From Streptomyces sp. NBRC 110035 (GTDB taxonomy: Bacteria > Actinomycetota > Actinomycetes > Streptomycetales > Streptomycetaceae), in the NCBI RefSeq assembly GCF_000829695.1, contig NZ_BBNN01000015.1, positions 1-64,000 on the forward strand: 64,000 bases of DNA, written 5' to 3'. The first letter of the stretch is position 1. Every line of letters starts with the position of its first letter. A program made the translations under genes and the position numbers. Below the pieces are notes generated by a model. That model saw nothing but the letters and a program-made list of their open reading frames with translations, searched no databases and was not told the origin of the DNA. Of the stretch, positions 42,312 to 51,188 are shown piece by piece.

Positions 42312-42464
42312 ACCGCACTCCTCTGTCGTACCGCCGTGCCGTAACGCCCGTACTCGTAGGCCGGTTTCCGACGGTCCGGACAGCGGCCGACAAGCTTCGA
42401 CAGTCACCCTGCGTATCGGCGCTGTCACCGTTCACGGTAAGCGCTTCGGGCCACGCCCGGTCAC

Positions 42465-42896
42465 GTGAACAGCGAAAAGTCCACCCGACTTCTCTCACCC
42501 GCCGATCACCTCAGCGTGCTCCTGTCACCCACGCCCCGCGGTGTCCGCCTCGCCCGGCTGCCCGTCACGGACTGGATGCGCGACCGGGGCCTGTCCCACC
42601 GCCCCAGTGAGGCCGCCGAACACCTCGTCGCCGAACTCGCCACGCATACGACCACCCGCGACCGGCTCCCCGGACGCGACTTCCGCCTCGCGCTCCTGGA
42701 CCGCGGCGCGGCCCTCCGCATCGAGGTCACGGACACCCGCGGTGACGACCTCCCGCGTCGCCGCGTACCCGCCCCCGACGCCGAGTCCGGACGCGGCCTG
42801 CTCCTCGTCGAGGCCCTCGCCGACCGCCGGGGCGTGGACCTCGGACTCGTCCCCCGCAAGACCGTATGGGCGGAACTCGACCTACCGCCAGCCTGA
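42465..42896 (+). CDS. Anti-sigma-factor-like ATP-binding protein
   Basis: A 143-residue single GHKL ATPase domain of the RsbW/AbaA-like type: the G1 box IEVTDTRGDD and G2 box SGRGLLLVEALADRRGV are present. The N box reads EHLVAELATHT, without the magnesium-binding Asn of normal members. The divergent position next to the whiJ-like and DUF397 genes is the standard triad. GTG 42465 is the start. Confidence 0.85.
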   Translation: MNSEKSTRLLSPADHLSVLLSPTPRGVRLARLPVTDWMRDRGLSHRPSEAAEHLVAELATHTTTRDRLPGRDFRLALLDRGAALRIEVTDTRGDDLPRRRVPAPDAESGRGLLLVEALADRRGVDLGLVPRKTVWAELDLPPA

Positions 42897-42913
42897 CCTG
42901 CGGAAACGACACC

Positions 42914-42961
42914 GGCACCGGAACCCCGCCGCGTGTGTTCCGGTGCCGTCGGCCGTCTTTT
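42914..42961 (+). terminator. Terminator after the ATPase gene
   Basis: GGCACCGGAAC (42914-42924) and GTTCCGGTGCC (42937-42947) form an 11-bp stem; a TTTT run follows at 42958-42961. Confidence 0.7.
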
Positions 42962-43193
42962 CCAAGGACCACGGGAGAGAAAGAAACCCCACCAAGCCCC
43001 ACCCCTCCCGCCCACGGCGCACACTCACTCGCGCGAGTGAACATCACCAACTGGAGTGGATATGCCACAGGTTGCCTGCCCTACGCTCAGCGCAACACAG
43101 CACGGCACACAACCCCAGACACACAAACGGCCCCCGCCGGGAGTGACGTCCCGTTGCGAGGGCCTGCCCACCAAGGAAGAAAGCCCCTTCCCG

Positions 43194-44141
43194 ATGAACA
43201 CCCAAAACACTAGCGTGTCCCCGCACGCCCAGTCCCGTAACGACGGGAAAAACCACCCCTCCCACCGCACCCGCGCGAAGCGGCACCCCGGCGGCGTCAC
43301 CCACGACAACACCCGCCACACCGCCCGCTTCACGGTGATCGGCAACCACCTCGCCCAGCACCCGGACCTCTCCCTGCTGGCGATCGGGCTGGCCTGCCAC
43401 ATCCAGTCCCTCCCCACCGGCACCCCCATCGGCATCAAGACCCTCGCCGCCCGCTTCCCCGAGGGCCCGACCCGGATCGCCGCCGCCCTGCGCGAACTGG
43501 AGACCCACGGCTACCTGCGCCGCACCCGCGAACGCACCCCGACCGGCCGCCTCGTCACCCGCACGGTCTCCTGCAACCAGCCCGGCCGACGCGACGCCCC
43601 GTCCGAACCGGGCGAGAAGCCCAAGCCTCCGGCCCGCCGCGCGGCCGCCGCCCCGCAGCAGGAACCCGCACGCCGCCGCGCCCTCCCCGCCGTACCGAAG
43701 CCCGGCTACATCTCCCCCGACCTCCTCCAGGCTGCCACCGACGTCCTCGCCGGCCTCCGCCGCGAGGACCCCCGGCTGCTGCTCTCCGCCACCGACGCCG
43801 AACACCTCGCACCCGGTGTCGTCGCCTGGCTGGAGCGCGAGCTGACCCCCGCCGCCGTACGCAGGGCCCTGGCCGGCGACCTGCCCCTGGAACCCCTGGT
43901 CCGCCCGGCCGCCTTCCTGGCCCACCGCCTGACGGCCAAACTGCCGCCCCTCCCGCCGTACCGCGCCCCCGAACAGCCCCCGCCCGTCCGGCACCCCCTC
44001 CGCAACTGCGACACCTGCGACCACGCCTACCGCGGCCCGGACCCCCACCACTGCCAGGGCTGCGCCTCAGCGGGTGTCGGTTCCGGTGTCCCCGGCACCG
44101 GAACCGACGAGCCGTCCCTCGTTGAACAGGGCCGACCGTGA
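43194..44141 (+). CDS. Helix-turn-helix DNA-binding protein with C-terminal zinc-ribbon
   Basis: A 315-residue protein. Residues about 40-110 form a winged HTH (LLAIGLACHIQSLPTGTPIGIKTLAARFPEGPTRIAAALRELETHGYLRRT). A Pro/Ala-rich linker and an alpha-helical region follow; the end has CDTC...CQGC. Such proteins are frequent near whiJ-like clusters and integrative elements, with unknown targets. The frame is open to 43056, and ATG 43062 has GGAG 5 bases upstream, so a 44-residue longer product is possible. Confidence 0.75.
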   Translation: MNTQNTSVSPHAQSRNDGKNHPSHRTRAKRHPGGVTHDNTRHTARFTVIGNHLAQHPDLSLLAIGLACHIQSLPTGTPIGIKTLAARFPEGPTRIAAALRELETHGYLRRTRERTPTGRLVTRTVSCNQPGRRDAPSEPGEKPKPPARRAAAAPQQEPARRRALPAVPKPGYISPDLLQAATDVLAGLRREDPRLLLSATDAEHLAPGVVAWLERELTPAAVRRALAGDLPLEPLVRPAAFLAHRLTAKLPPLPPYRAPEQPPPVRHPLRNCDTCDHAYRGPDPHHCQGCASAGVGSGVPGTGTDEPSLVEQGRP

Positions 44142-44230
44142 CAGGCCGCTCACGGCCTGCCCGGTTCCCGGTCCGGCTCCTCCGCGGCCCCGTCCGGATA
44201 CCCTGGCCGGGGCACCCTGTGGAGGACATC

Positions 44231-44578
44231 ATGAGTACTCAGGCCGATCACGGACACGAGCTGATCCCACGTCCCGAGCAGACTCCTGACGCCCTGCGCA
44301 CGGCCCTCGCCGTGGTCGATCCGGGGCGCCTGGACGAGATGCAGACCACAAAGGACGACGCCTTCGCCAGAGCCGTGGAGTGGCAGTCCCTGAGCCCCGT
44401 GCGGAGCTGGGTCCTCACCTGGGCCCGAGACGTCGAGATCGCCCGGCGTCCTGCTCTGTCCTCCCGCTTCGCGCAGGCACAGAGCAGGCTCGAGCACGAA
44501 AATTCCGCCATCGCCGGGGAGGCTCTGCGGGAGCTGGGCGCCGTCCTGGACGAAGCCATGAAAGCAGTGCGCGGTTGA
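44231..44578 (+). CDS. DUF6247-family protein (candidate antitoxin)
   Basis: A 115-residue acidic helical protein (TPDALRTALAVVDPGRLDEM, DDAFARAVEWQSLSPVRSWVLTWARDVEI), the pattern of DUF6247. GGAGG lies 6 bases before ATG 44231. Its stop overlaps the start of the next gene (TTGA at 44575-44578). Pairing of an acidic protein with a small basic partner resembles toxin-antitoxin operons. Confidence 0.7.
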   Translation: MSTQADHGHELIPRPEQTPDALRTALAVVDPGRLDEMQTTKDDAFARAVEWQSLSPVRSWVLTWARDVEIARRPALSSRFAQAQSRLEHENSAIAGEALRELGAVLDEAMKAVRG

Positions 44579-44832
44579 GCTGGAAGTGGGAGTACGCCTG
44601 CGGTGCGGAGGAAACCGCCCGCACCGCACCCGCCGCCTTCCTCGCCGGTGTGAAGAGGAAGGCGGACGAGCTGGTCAGAGCCGCCGAAGCCGTCCACCTT
44701 CACGGCCGGGCCCACGAGGGCATCGACCCGAAGAGGGGCGACGTCATCGTCCCCGGCGGCATGTTCAGATACCAGGTCGTCGTACGCGGCGAACGTGTCT
44801 ACATCGTCCAGATCACCTACCTGGGGTACTGA
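44575..44832 (+). CDS. Small RelE-like partner protein (candidate toxin)
   Basis: An 85-residue protein from TTG 44575 overlapping the DUF6247 stop. The C-terminal half alternates basic residues and beta-strand-like stretches (GDVIVPGGMFRYQVVVRGERVYIVQITYLGY), which resembles RelE/ParE folds in outline, but no catalytic motif is certain. Function is not assigned. A hairpin follows at 44868. Confidence 0.55.
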   Translation: MSWKWEYACGAEETARTAPAAFLAGVKRKADELVRAAEAVHLHGRAHEGIDPKRGDVIVPGGMFRYQVVVRGERVYIVQITYLGY

Positions 44833-44867
44833 CATCAATGTCGGAGACGAGTGGCCCGGAACCGTGA

Positions 44868-44900
44868 CAGGGGTCGGTCCGGTACACGGGCCGACCCCTG
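44868..44900 (+). terminator. Terminator after the DUF6247 pair
   Basis: CAGGGGTCGG (44868-44877) pairs with CCGACCCCTG (44891-44900). The following 44901-45080 shows no gene with a start, although its minus strand has a short protein-like stretch. Confidence 0.7.
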
Positions 44901-45080
44901 AAGGCAGCGCCCGGCGCAAACGCAGGCGCACGCTCCCTGTCCGGACGCACCCGTCTACTCCGGCCGCACCACGAACCTCGTGACCCGCCGCATCCGGACG
45001 CCCGTTCCACGCGGCTCCAGATCGCCGGCCACCGCCACCTCCAGCCCCGCCCGCCAGGCATCGACCGACCCCGCATCGGC

Positions 45081-45134
45081 ACACGCGAGGGGCCCGGAAC
45101 CGACACCGGTGTCGGTTCCGGGCCCCTCGCGTGT
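45081..45134. terminator. Perfect 27-bp palindrome, aspS terminator
   Basis: ACACGCGAGGGGCCCGGAACC... is an exact 27+27 inverted repeat without spacer, 7 bases beyond the aspS stop. It should terminate aspS and transcription arriving from the left. Confidence 0.85.
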
Positions 45135-45141
45135 GGCCGGT

Positions 45142-46905
45142 CTACTTCGCCTGCGGCTTGCGCACCGAGAGGTGCAGTTCCTTCAGGCGGGCCTCGTCCA
45201 GCTCGGTCGGGGCGCCCATCATCAGGTCCTGGGCGTTGCCGTTGAGCGGGAAGGCGATGGTCTCGCGGATGCTGGGCTCGTCGGCGAGCAGCATGACGAT
45301 GCGGTCGATGCCGGGCGCGATGCCGCCGTGCGGCGGGGCGCCGAAGCGGAACGCGCGCAGCATGCCGGCGAACTTCTCCTCGACCGTCTCGCGGTCGTAG
45401 CCCGCGATCTCGAAGGCCTTGATCATGACGTCCGGCTCGTGGTTCCGGATCGCACCCGAGGACAGCTCGACGCCGTTGCACACGATGTCGTACTGCCAGC
45501 CCAGGATGTCCAGCGGGTCCTGGGTCTCCAGGGCCTCCAGGCCGCCCTGCGGCATCGAGAAGGGGTTGTGGGAGAAGTCGATCGCGCCGGTGTCCGGGTC
45601 CTTCTCGTACATCGGGAAGTCGACGATCCAGCAGAAGCGGAAGACGTCCTCCTCGAACTGCCCGGCCCGCTTGGCGGCCTCGACCCGGACCGCGCCCATG
45701 ATCTTCGAGACCTCGTCGAACTCACCCGCGCCGAAGAACACCGCGTGGCCGGGGGCCAGCGAGAGCCGCTTGGTCAGCTCGGCGACGTTCTCCTCGGTGA
45801 GGAACTTCGCGATCGGGCCGGTCAGCGAGCCGTCCTCGGCCACCCGCACCCACGCCAGGCCCTTCGCGCCCTGCGCGACCGCGTAGTCACCGAGCTGGTC
45901 GAAGAACTTGCGCGGCTGGCCGGAGACGTCCGGCACCGGCAGCGCGCGCACGTGCTTGCCGGCGAACGCCTTGAACTCCGAGCCCTCGAAGACGTCGGTG
46001 ATGTCGACGAGCTCCGGCTTGGCGCGCAGGTCCGGCTTGTCGGAGCCGTACTTCAGCATCGACTCGCGGAACGGGATCCGCGGGAACGGGGACGTCACGT
46101 GGCGGCCGTTGCCGAACTCCTCGAACAGCTCGGTCATCAGCTTCTCGATCGGCTGGAAGACGTCCTCCTGCTCGACGAAGCTCATCTCCACGTCGAGCTG
46201 GTAGAACTCGCCCGGCGAGCGGTCCGCGCGGGCGTCCTCGTCGCGGAAGCAGGGTGCGATCTGGAAGTAGCGGTCGAAGCCGGAGACCATCAGCAGCTGC
46301 TTGAACTGCTGCGGAGCCTGCGGCAGCGCGTAGAATCTGCCCGCGTGGAGACGCGAGGGGACGACGAAGTCGCGGGCGCCCTCGGGGGAGGTGGCACTGA
46401 GGATCGGCGTCGCCATCTCGTTGAAGCCCAGCGCCGTCATCTTGTGGCGGATGGCCGAGATCACCGACGTCCGCAGCAGGATGTTGCGGTGCATGCGCTC
46501 GCGGCGCAGGTCCAGGAAGCGGTACTCCAGGCGCCGCTCCTCGTTGACCCCGTCCTCGGCGTTGATCGTGAAGGGGAGCGGAGCCGCCGCGCCCAGCACC
46601 TCGACCTCGCCGACCTCGACCTCGACCTCGCCGGTCGGCAGCTCGGGGTTGACGTTCTCCGCGCCACGGGAGACGACCTTGCCGTCGATCCGGACGACGG
46701 TCTCCTTGGAGAGCCGGTCCAGGGCCTCGTAGGCGGGCGTGCCGGGACGGGCCACGAGCTGCGTGATGCCGTAGTGATCACGCAGATCGATGAAGAGGAT
46801 GCCGCCCAGGTCGCGCCGATTGTGCAGCCAGCCGCTCAACCGGACGTCGGTGCCGACGTCAGAGGCGCGGAGCTCGCCGCAGGTGTGGGACCTGTACCGA
46901 TGCAT
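45142..46905 (-). CDS. aspS: Aspartyl-tRNA synthetase
   Basis: A 587-residue class IIb synthetase. The N-terminal OB fold ([24 protein letters not shown]) binds the anticodon; class II motifs follow: motif 1 in [19 protein letters not shown], motif 2 [21 protein letters not shown], motif 3 [19 protein letters not shown], with the bacterial insertion (GAD) domain between. It is probably the non-discriminating kind usual where tRNA-Asn is charged through GatCAB. It is transcribed away from the divergent SpoIIE gene across 170 bp. Confidence 0.98.
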   Translation of the reverse strand: MHRYRSHTCGELRASDVGTDVRLSGWLHNRRDLGGILFIDLRDHYGITQLVARPGTPAYEALDRLSKETVVRIDGKVVSRGAENVNPELPTGEVEVEVGEVEVLGAAAPLPFTINAEDGVNEERRLEYRFLDLRRERMHRNILLRTSVISAIRHKMTALGFNEMATPILSATSPEGARDFVVPSRLHAGRFYALPQAPQQFKQLLMVSGFDRYFQIAPCFRDEDARADRSPGEFYQLDVEMSFVEQEDVFQPIEKLMTELFEEFGNGRHVTSPFPRIPFRESMLKYGSDKPDLRAKPELVDITDVFEGSEFKAFAGKHVRALPVPDVSGQPRKFFDQLGDYAVAQGAKGLAWVRVAEDGSLTGPIAKFLTEENVAELTKRLSLAPGHAVFFGAGEFDEVSKIMGAVRVEAAKRAGQFEEDVFRFCWIVDFPMYEKDPDTGAIDFSHNPFSMPQGGLEALETQDPLDILGWQYDIVCNGVELSSGAIRNHEPDVMIKAFEIAGYDRETVEEKFAGMLRAFRFGAPPHGGIAPGIDRIVMLLADEPSIRETIAFPLNGNAQDLMMGAPTELDEARLKELHLSVRKPQAK

Positions 46906-47075
46906 CGTCGTTCATCCAGCCTTCGCGGATCGGGGCCTTGGTGTCGGGGCCGTTGTTTCACGTGAAACTCCCCCAAGCCTACCGGCCGGTCCAAGATCGC
47001 TGCCCCAGCATTACCGGCCGTTCCCGCGAACACCGCCGGTGGCATTTTCCGCCTGATACTCCATAAAGTGGGGCA

Positions 47076-49313
47076 ATGCGCACTGGTGAGTCCCTGCCCT
47101 CCATGAGGGACGTCCTCGCCCTCGTCGAGACCGGAAGATGGCACTGGGACACAGCAGCCGGGCTGGTGACGGTCGACGAGGTCTCGGCACGGCTCCTGGG
47201 GCTGCCCGCCGAGCAGGTCACCCTCACGGAGGCCCAGGTACGGGCACGGCTCCACCCGGTCGACTGGAACGAGATCACCGGTGTGGTCCGGCTCGCCGTC
47301 GCCGAAGGCACCCTCGCCGAGGTACGCATCCGGATCATGGACGACCAGGGGCAGGTCGTCCGGGTGGTGCGCAGCCGCTCCAAGCCGACCTTCGACCCCC
47401 TGCGCAAGGCGTACCTGCTCACCGGGACCCTTCAGGAGGTCACCGATCCGGCACCCGGCACCCCCGCCGACCGCAGCGCGGTCACCGGCGACTGGCGCCG
47501 GTCCCGGGAGGCGTTCCTGCTGGACGCGGGCAGGGCGCTGGCCGAGGCGCGGTCGACACAGGAGGTGCTGCGAGTCGCGGCGAACCTCTCGATGCCGGGC
47601 TTCTCACCGGACGGCCTCGCGGTGTTCGGCGTGACGGGCGGCCAGCTCACCACCATCGGCCACCACGGACCGGACCGCGACTTCGAAGTGCCGTCCTCCA
47701 TCCCCCTGGACACGGCCTTCCCGGCCGCCGAGGTGGCACGGACGGGCCGCGCGATCTACGTGTCCAGCCCACAGCAGTACCGGGCCCGCTACCCCCTCAC
47801 CTGGCCGCTGGCCGAACGCTTCGGCCACCAGTCCTGGGCCTTCCTGCCGCTGACGGCGTCCGGCCGCACGATGGGCACCTGGATGGTGGTCTTCGCCCAC
47901 CCGGTCACCTTCACCCCCGACGAGCGGTCGGTGCTGACCACCGTGGCACGGATGCTGTCCCAGGCACTGACCCGTGCGGGCACCGCCGAGAGCGAGCGGG
48001 CCCTCACCAACGACCTGCAGCGCTCGATGCTGCCCAGGCTCGGCCCGCAGCGCATCCCGGGGATGAGCGTCGCCGCCCGGTACGTCCCCACCGGCGGCGG
48101 CCTCCAGGTCGGCGGCGACTGGTACGACGTGATCACGCTGCCGAACGAACGGTTCGCCCTGGTCATCGGGGACGTGCAGGGCCACGACGTACGGGCCGCC
48201 GGGCTCATGGGCCAGCTGCGCATAGCCCTGCGGGCGTACGCCTCCGAGGGACACCGGCCCGACGCCGTGCTCTCCCGCGCCTCCCGCTTCCTGTACGGGA
48301 TCAACGAGGCCGACCCCGCCGATCCGCGCTACGCGACGTGCCTGTACGTCGAGGTCGACCCGGCCGGTGGAGTGCTGGACGTCGCCCGCGCCGGACACCA
48401 CGACCCCGCGGTCCGCATGCCCGACGCGACCGTGCTGACCCGGCAGACGGCCGGCGGGGTTCCCCTGGGCATCGTCCCGGACGCCGACTACCCCACCACC
48501 CGCATGGTCCTGGAGCCCGGCGAGACCATGCTGATCTGCACGGACGGTCTGATCGAGACCGGCGGCCACGACCTGGACACCGGCTGGCGGCGGCTGCGCA
48601 CCATCCTCAAACGCCCTCAGGGCAGCCTGGAGGAACTGGCCGACGCCCTGGTGCAGGCGGTCCACGGCCCCTCCTCGCACCACACCACCGGCCCCCTGAC
48701 CGACCGCCGCGAGGACGACATCGCCCTGCTGCTGCTCACCCGGCAGGCCAAGGACCTCGGTGCCGGCACCGGCGCCGGCACCGGTCCGGGCACGGTACGG
48801 CAGGCGTTGCGCCGCACCATGCTGACGGTGGAGCAGTCCGAGCCGGAACGGGTCGCGGGGGCCCGGCAGCACCTGCGCGAGCTGCTGCACGACTGGTGCT
48901 CGCCGGACCAGGTCGACTCGGCGGTCCTGCTCCTGTCGGAGGTGCTCACCAACGTCCTCGTGCACACCGACGCCGACGCCCTCCTCGAAGCCGAGATCAT
49001 CGGCGGGCCCGAGGGCCGCCGGATGCACATCGAGGTCACCGACGGGGGTGCCGACCTCCCGCACATCCGCACGCCGGGCGAGCTGGCCTCCTCCGGCCGC
49101 GGCCTGCTCCTGATCGAACTCCTGGCCCACACCTGGGGCGTCGTCCCGCGCGGCACGGGCAAGAGCATCTGGTTCGAGCTGGACGAGTCGGACTCCCCTC
49201 CGGAGGGGGCCGACGGGACCGGCGGGGCCGAGAGGGCCGCTGCCTCGACGCCCCACGAGGAACGCAAGCCCCATGAGGAACGCAGGCTTCACGAGAACCG
49301 CACCACCCCGTGA
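47076..49313 (+). CDS. Multidomain SpoIIE-family phosphatase (PAS-GAF-PP2C-ATPase)
   Basis: A 745-residue signalling protein. About 15-115 is a PAS domain (VETGRWHWDTAAGLVTVDE), 140-300 a GAF domain, 320-555 a PP2C/SpoIIE domain (GGDWYDVITLPNERFALVIGDVQGHDVRAAGLMG, CTDGLIETGG, DRREDDIALLLL), and 590-715 a GHKL ATPase (SEVLTNVLVHTDADALLEAEI, SSGRGLLLIELLAHTWGV). The N box here keeps its Asn. It should both phosphorylate and dephosphorylate anti-sigma-pathway partners in response to a sensed signal. The last 30 residues repeat HEERKPHEERRLHE. Confidence 0.92.
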   Translation: MRTGESLPSMRDVLALVETGRWHWDTAAGLVTVDEVSARLLGLPAEQVTLTEAQVRARLHPVDWNEITGVVRLAVAEGTLAEVRIRIMDDQGQVVRVVRSRSKPTFDPLRKAYLLTGTLQEVTDPAPGTPADRSAVTGDWRRSREAFLLDAGRALAEARSTQEVLRVAANLSMPGFSPDGLAVFGVTGGQLTTIGHHGPDRDFEVPSSIPLDTAFPAAEVARTGRAIYVSSPQQYRARYPLTWPLAERFGHQSWAFLPLTASGRTMGTWMVVFAHPVTFTPDERSVLTTVARMLSQALTRAGTAESERALTNDLQRSMLPRLGPQRIPGMSVAARYVPTGGGLQVGGDWYDVITLPNERFALVIGDVQGHDVRAAGLMGQLRIALRAYASEGHRPDAVLSRASRFLYGINEADPADPRYATCLYVEVDPAGGVLDVARAGHHDPAVRMPDATVLTRQTAGGVPLGIVPDADYPTTRMVLEPGETMLICTDGLIETGGHDLDTGWRRLRTILKRPQGSLEELADALVQAVHGPSSHHTTGPLTDRREDDIALLLLTRQAKDLGAGTGAGTGPGTVRQALRRTMLTVEQSEPERVAGARQHLRELLHDWCSPDQVDSAVLLLSEVLTNVLVHTDADALLEAEIIGGPEGRRMHIEVTDGGADLPHIRTPGELASSGRGLLLIELLAHTWGVVPRGTGKSIWFELDESDSPPEGADGTGGAERAAASTPHEERKPHEERRLHENRTTP

Positions 49314-49468
49314 AGGCCCTCGTCGCCCTCCGGTGCGGCGGCCGCAGAAGCGCCGTACCGGGCAGGGCGCGCGGTACGGGAACCACCACCGCCCGGAACC
49401 GCGCACAGTGCCGGGAACGACCGGTGACCCCGCCCGGGATCGGACGGGGCCACCCCACACTCGGCAGG

Positions 49469-50449
49469 TCAGGACTCCTGCGGTCCCGATGCCGACATGC
49501 CGTGCACGGCCGGGACGGTGCCCAGACGGCCCTTCTGGAAGTCGTCGAAGGCCTGCTGGAGCTCCTCCCGGGTGTTCATCACGAACGGGCCGTAGTGGGC
49601 CATCGGCTCACGGATCGGGCGGCCGCCGAGCAGGACGACGTCCAGGTCCGGCGTGTTCGAGTCCTGCTGCTCGTCCGCGCGGACCGTCAGCGAACCGCCG
49701 GCACCGAAGACCGCAGTCTGGCCCAGATGGATCGGACGACGCTCGGCACCAACCGAGCCCCTCCCCGCCAGCACGTACGCCAGCCCGTTGAAGTCCTCCC
49801 GCCACGGCAGCGTGACCTCCGCACCCGGCGCCACCGTCGCGTGGATCATCGTGATCGGCGTGTGCGTGATGCCGGGTCCGGCGTGGCCGTCCAACTCGCC
49901 CGCGATCACACGCAGCAGCGCACCGCCGTCGGGCGTGGTCAGCAGCTGGACGTTGCCGCCGCGGATGTCCTGGTAGCGCGGAGGCATCATCTTGTCCTTG
50001 GCCGGCAGGTTCACCCACAGCTGGAGGCCGTGGAAGAGACCGCCGGACATCACGAGGTGCTCCGGCGGGGCCTCGATGTGCAGCAGGCCCGCGCCCGCCG
50101 TCATCCACTGGGTGTCGCCGTTTGTGATGGTGCCGCCACCACCCTGCGAGTCCTGGTGGTCGAAGATCCCGTCGATGATGTAGGTGACGGTCTCGAAGCC
50201 GCGGTGCGGATGCCACGGGGTCCCTTTGGGCTCCCCAGGCTGATACTCCACCTCACCCATCTGATCCATCATGATGAACGGATCCAGGTGGCGGTAGTTG
50301 ATCCCCGCGAAGGCCCGACGGACAGGGAAGCCCTCACCTTCAAAGCCACTCGGCGCGGTCGTCACGGCCAGCACAGGGCGAGCCACGGCATCCGCCGACG
50401 CGACCACGCGCGGCAGGGTCAGGGGGTTCTCGACAGTTACAGCAGGCAT
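49469..50449 (-). CDS. Pirin-family protein (bicupin)
   Basis: A 326-residue pirin. The metal-binding cupin motif is HPHRGFETVTYIIDG, followed by GGGGTITNGDTQWMTAGAGLLHIEAPP and a second cupin. Pirins act as quercetinase-like dioxygenases or redox-sensing regulators. It lies directly downstream of a truncated pirin copy and probably shares its promoter. The product looks complete. Confidence 0.92.
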   Translation of the reverse strand: MPAVTVENPLTLPRVVASADAVARPVLAVTTAPSGFEGEGFPVRRAFAGINYRHLDPFIMMDQMGEVEYQPGEPKGTPWHPHRGFETVTYIIDGIFDHQDSQGGGGTITNGDTQWMTAGAGLLHIEAPPEHLVMSGGLFHGLQLWVNLPAKDKMMPPRYQDIRGGNVQLLTTPDGGALLRVIAGELDGHAGPGITHTPITMIHATVAPGAEVTLPWREDFNGLAYVLAGRGSVGAERRPIHLGQTAVFGAGGSLTVRADEQQDSNTPDLDVVLLGGRPIREPMAHYGPFVMNTREELQQAFDDFQKGRLGTVPAVHGMSASGPQES

Positions 50450-50485
50450 GGGTCCGACTCTCCTCCGGGTGGAAGTTTCCGCAGG

Positions 50486-50752
50486 TCAGCGAGCATCCGT
50501 CGGGATACTCCCCCAACTGATGGAGTCCTTGGGCTCCCCCGGCGCGTAGTCCACCTCACCCATCTGGTCCATCATGACGAACGGGTCGAGATGGCGGTAG
50601 TTGATCCCGGCGAACGCCCGGCGCACCGGGAAGCCCTCACCCTCGAAACCGCTCGGCGCGGTGGTGACGGTGATCACGGGGCGTGCCACGGCGTCGGCCG
50701 AAGCGGTCACACGGGGGAGCGTCAGCGGGTTCTCGACGGTCACTGCAGACAT
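50486..50752 (-). pseudogene. Truncated pirin paralogue (N-terminal 75 residues)
   Basis: Eighty-eight codons, of which 1-75 (SAVTVENPLTLPRVTASADAVARPV to MGEVDYAPGEPK) match the start of the adjacent pirin almost residue for residue but with many synonymous differences. The rest (DSISWGSIPTDAR) is unrelated. Metal-binding and second cupin are absent. It is the stub of a second pirin gene whose body was deleted at GEPK, not a recent copy. Confidence 0.8.
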
Positions 50753-50781
50753 GTCGGTACCTCCTCTCGCACGGCCACTTT

Positions 50782-50797
50782 AGTTGAGTGTTGAACT
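50782..50797. promoter_or_regulatory. MarR-like operator upstream of the pirin genes
   Basis: AGTTGA-GTGT-TGAACT is an inverted repeat with one mismatch, 30 bp upstream of the truncated pirin start. Pirin genes in Streptomyces are often under MarR-type repressors with such AGTT..AACT sites. No MarR gene is in the window. Confidence 0.5.
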
Positions 50798-51188
50798 TTC
50801 TGCCACCCTCAACAGAGGGAGCCCGGAGGGCATTCCCTCCGGGCTCGGCAGGCTCCTCGCCGGGCGGCGACCACCCGCCCGTCGCGCGAAGTCCAGAAGA
50901 CCGGGCAGGGGGCCGAGACCCGCATCCCCCGTCCGTAGCCGCCCGAGGCAGAACACCTTGGTCCTCCTCGGCCGGGGGTGGCCCAGGTGCTTCCTGGGCC
51001 ACCCCTGCCCGGCGGACCCCGCCCGGCCGACGGGCCCCGCCCCGCTGCTTCCGGCGGGGGCGGCGACGGTGGTGGTGGTGGTGGTGGTGACGTCGTACCT
51101 CACGTTCGAGCCGCCCACCCGGCACGCCCTGCGGACGCCGTCGACGGACGGGCTGCGGGCGGCGTGAGCGCCGCTGGGGATCCGCTGG
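50798..51188. other. Non-coding stretch with two hairpins and a GGT run
   Basis: Hairpins at 50820-50845 (GAGCCCGGAGGG / CCCTCCGGGCTC) and 50975-51005 (GGGGTGGCCCAGG / CCTGGGCCACCCC) are strong, and a GGT-repeat run lies near 51069-51089. Open frames on either strand give Thr- or Arg-runs without support. The hairpin pair may terminate an unseen small transcript. Confidence 0.5.

Noticed and set aside
44955..45063. Minus-strand tail reading AWRAGLEVAVAGDLEPRG...RFVVRPE
   Set aside because: Looks protein-like but is cut upstream by the perfect palindrome and lacks a start; at most a gene scrap.
44980..46965. 661-codon plus-strand frame opposite aspS
   Set aside because: A GC-bias shadow of aspS with no recognisable motifs.
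47138..49460. Frames on both strands overlapping the SpoIIE-family gene
   Set aside because: Low-complexity Arg/Pro/Gly translations; all domain motifs are in the 47076-49313 frame.
50780..51118. 112-codon minus-strand gene beginning MGGSNVRYDV and a Thr run
   Set aside because: The Thr run is the GGT repeat read in reverse, and two strong hairpins lie inside the frame.
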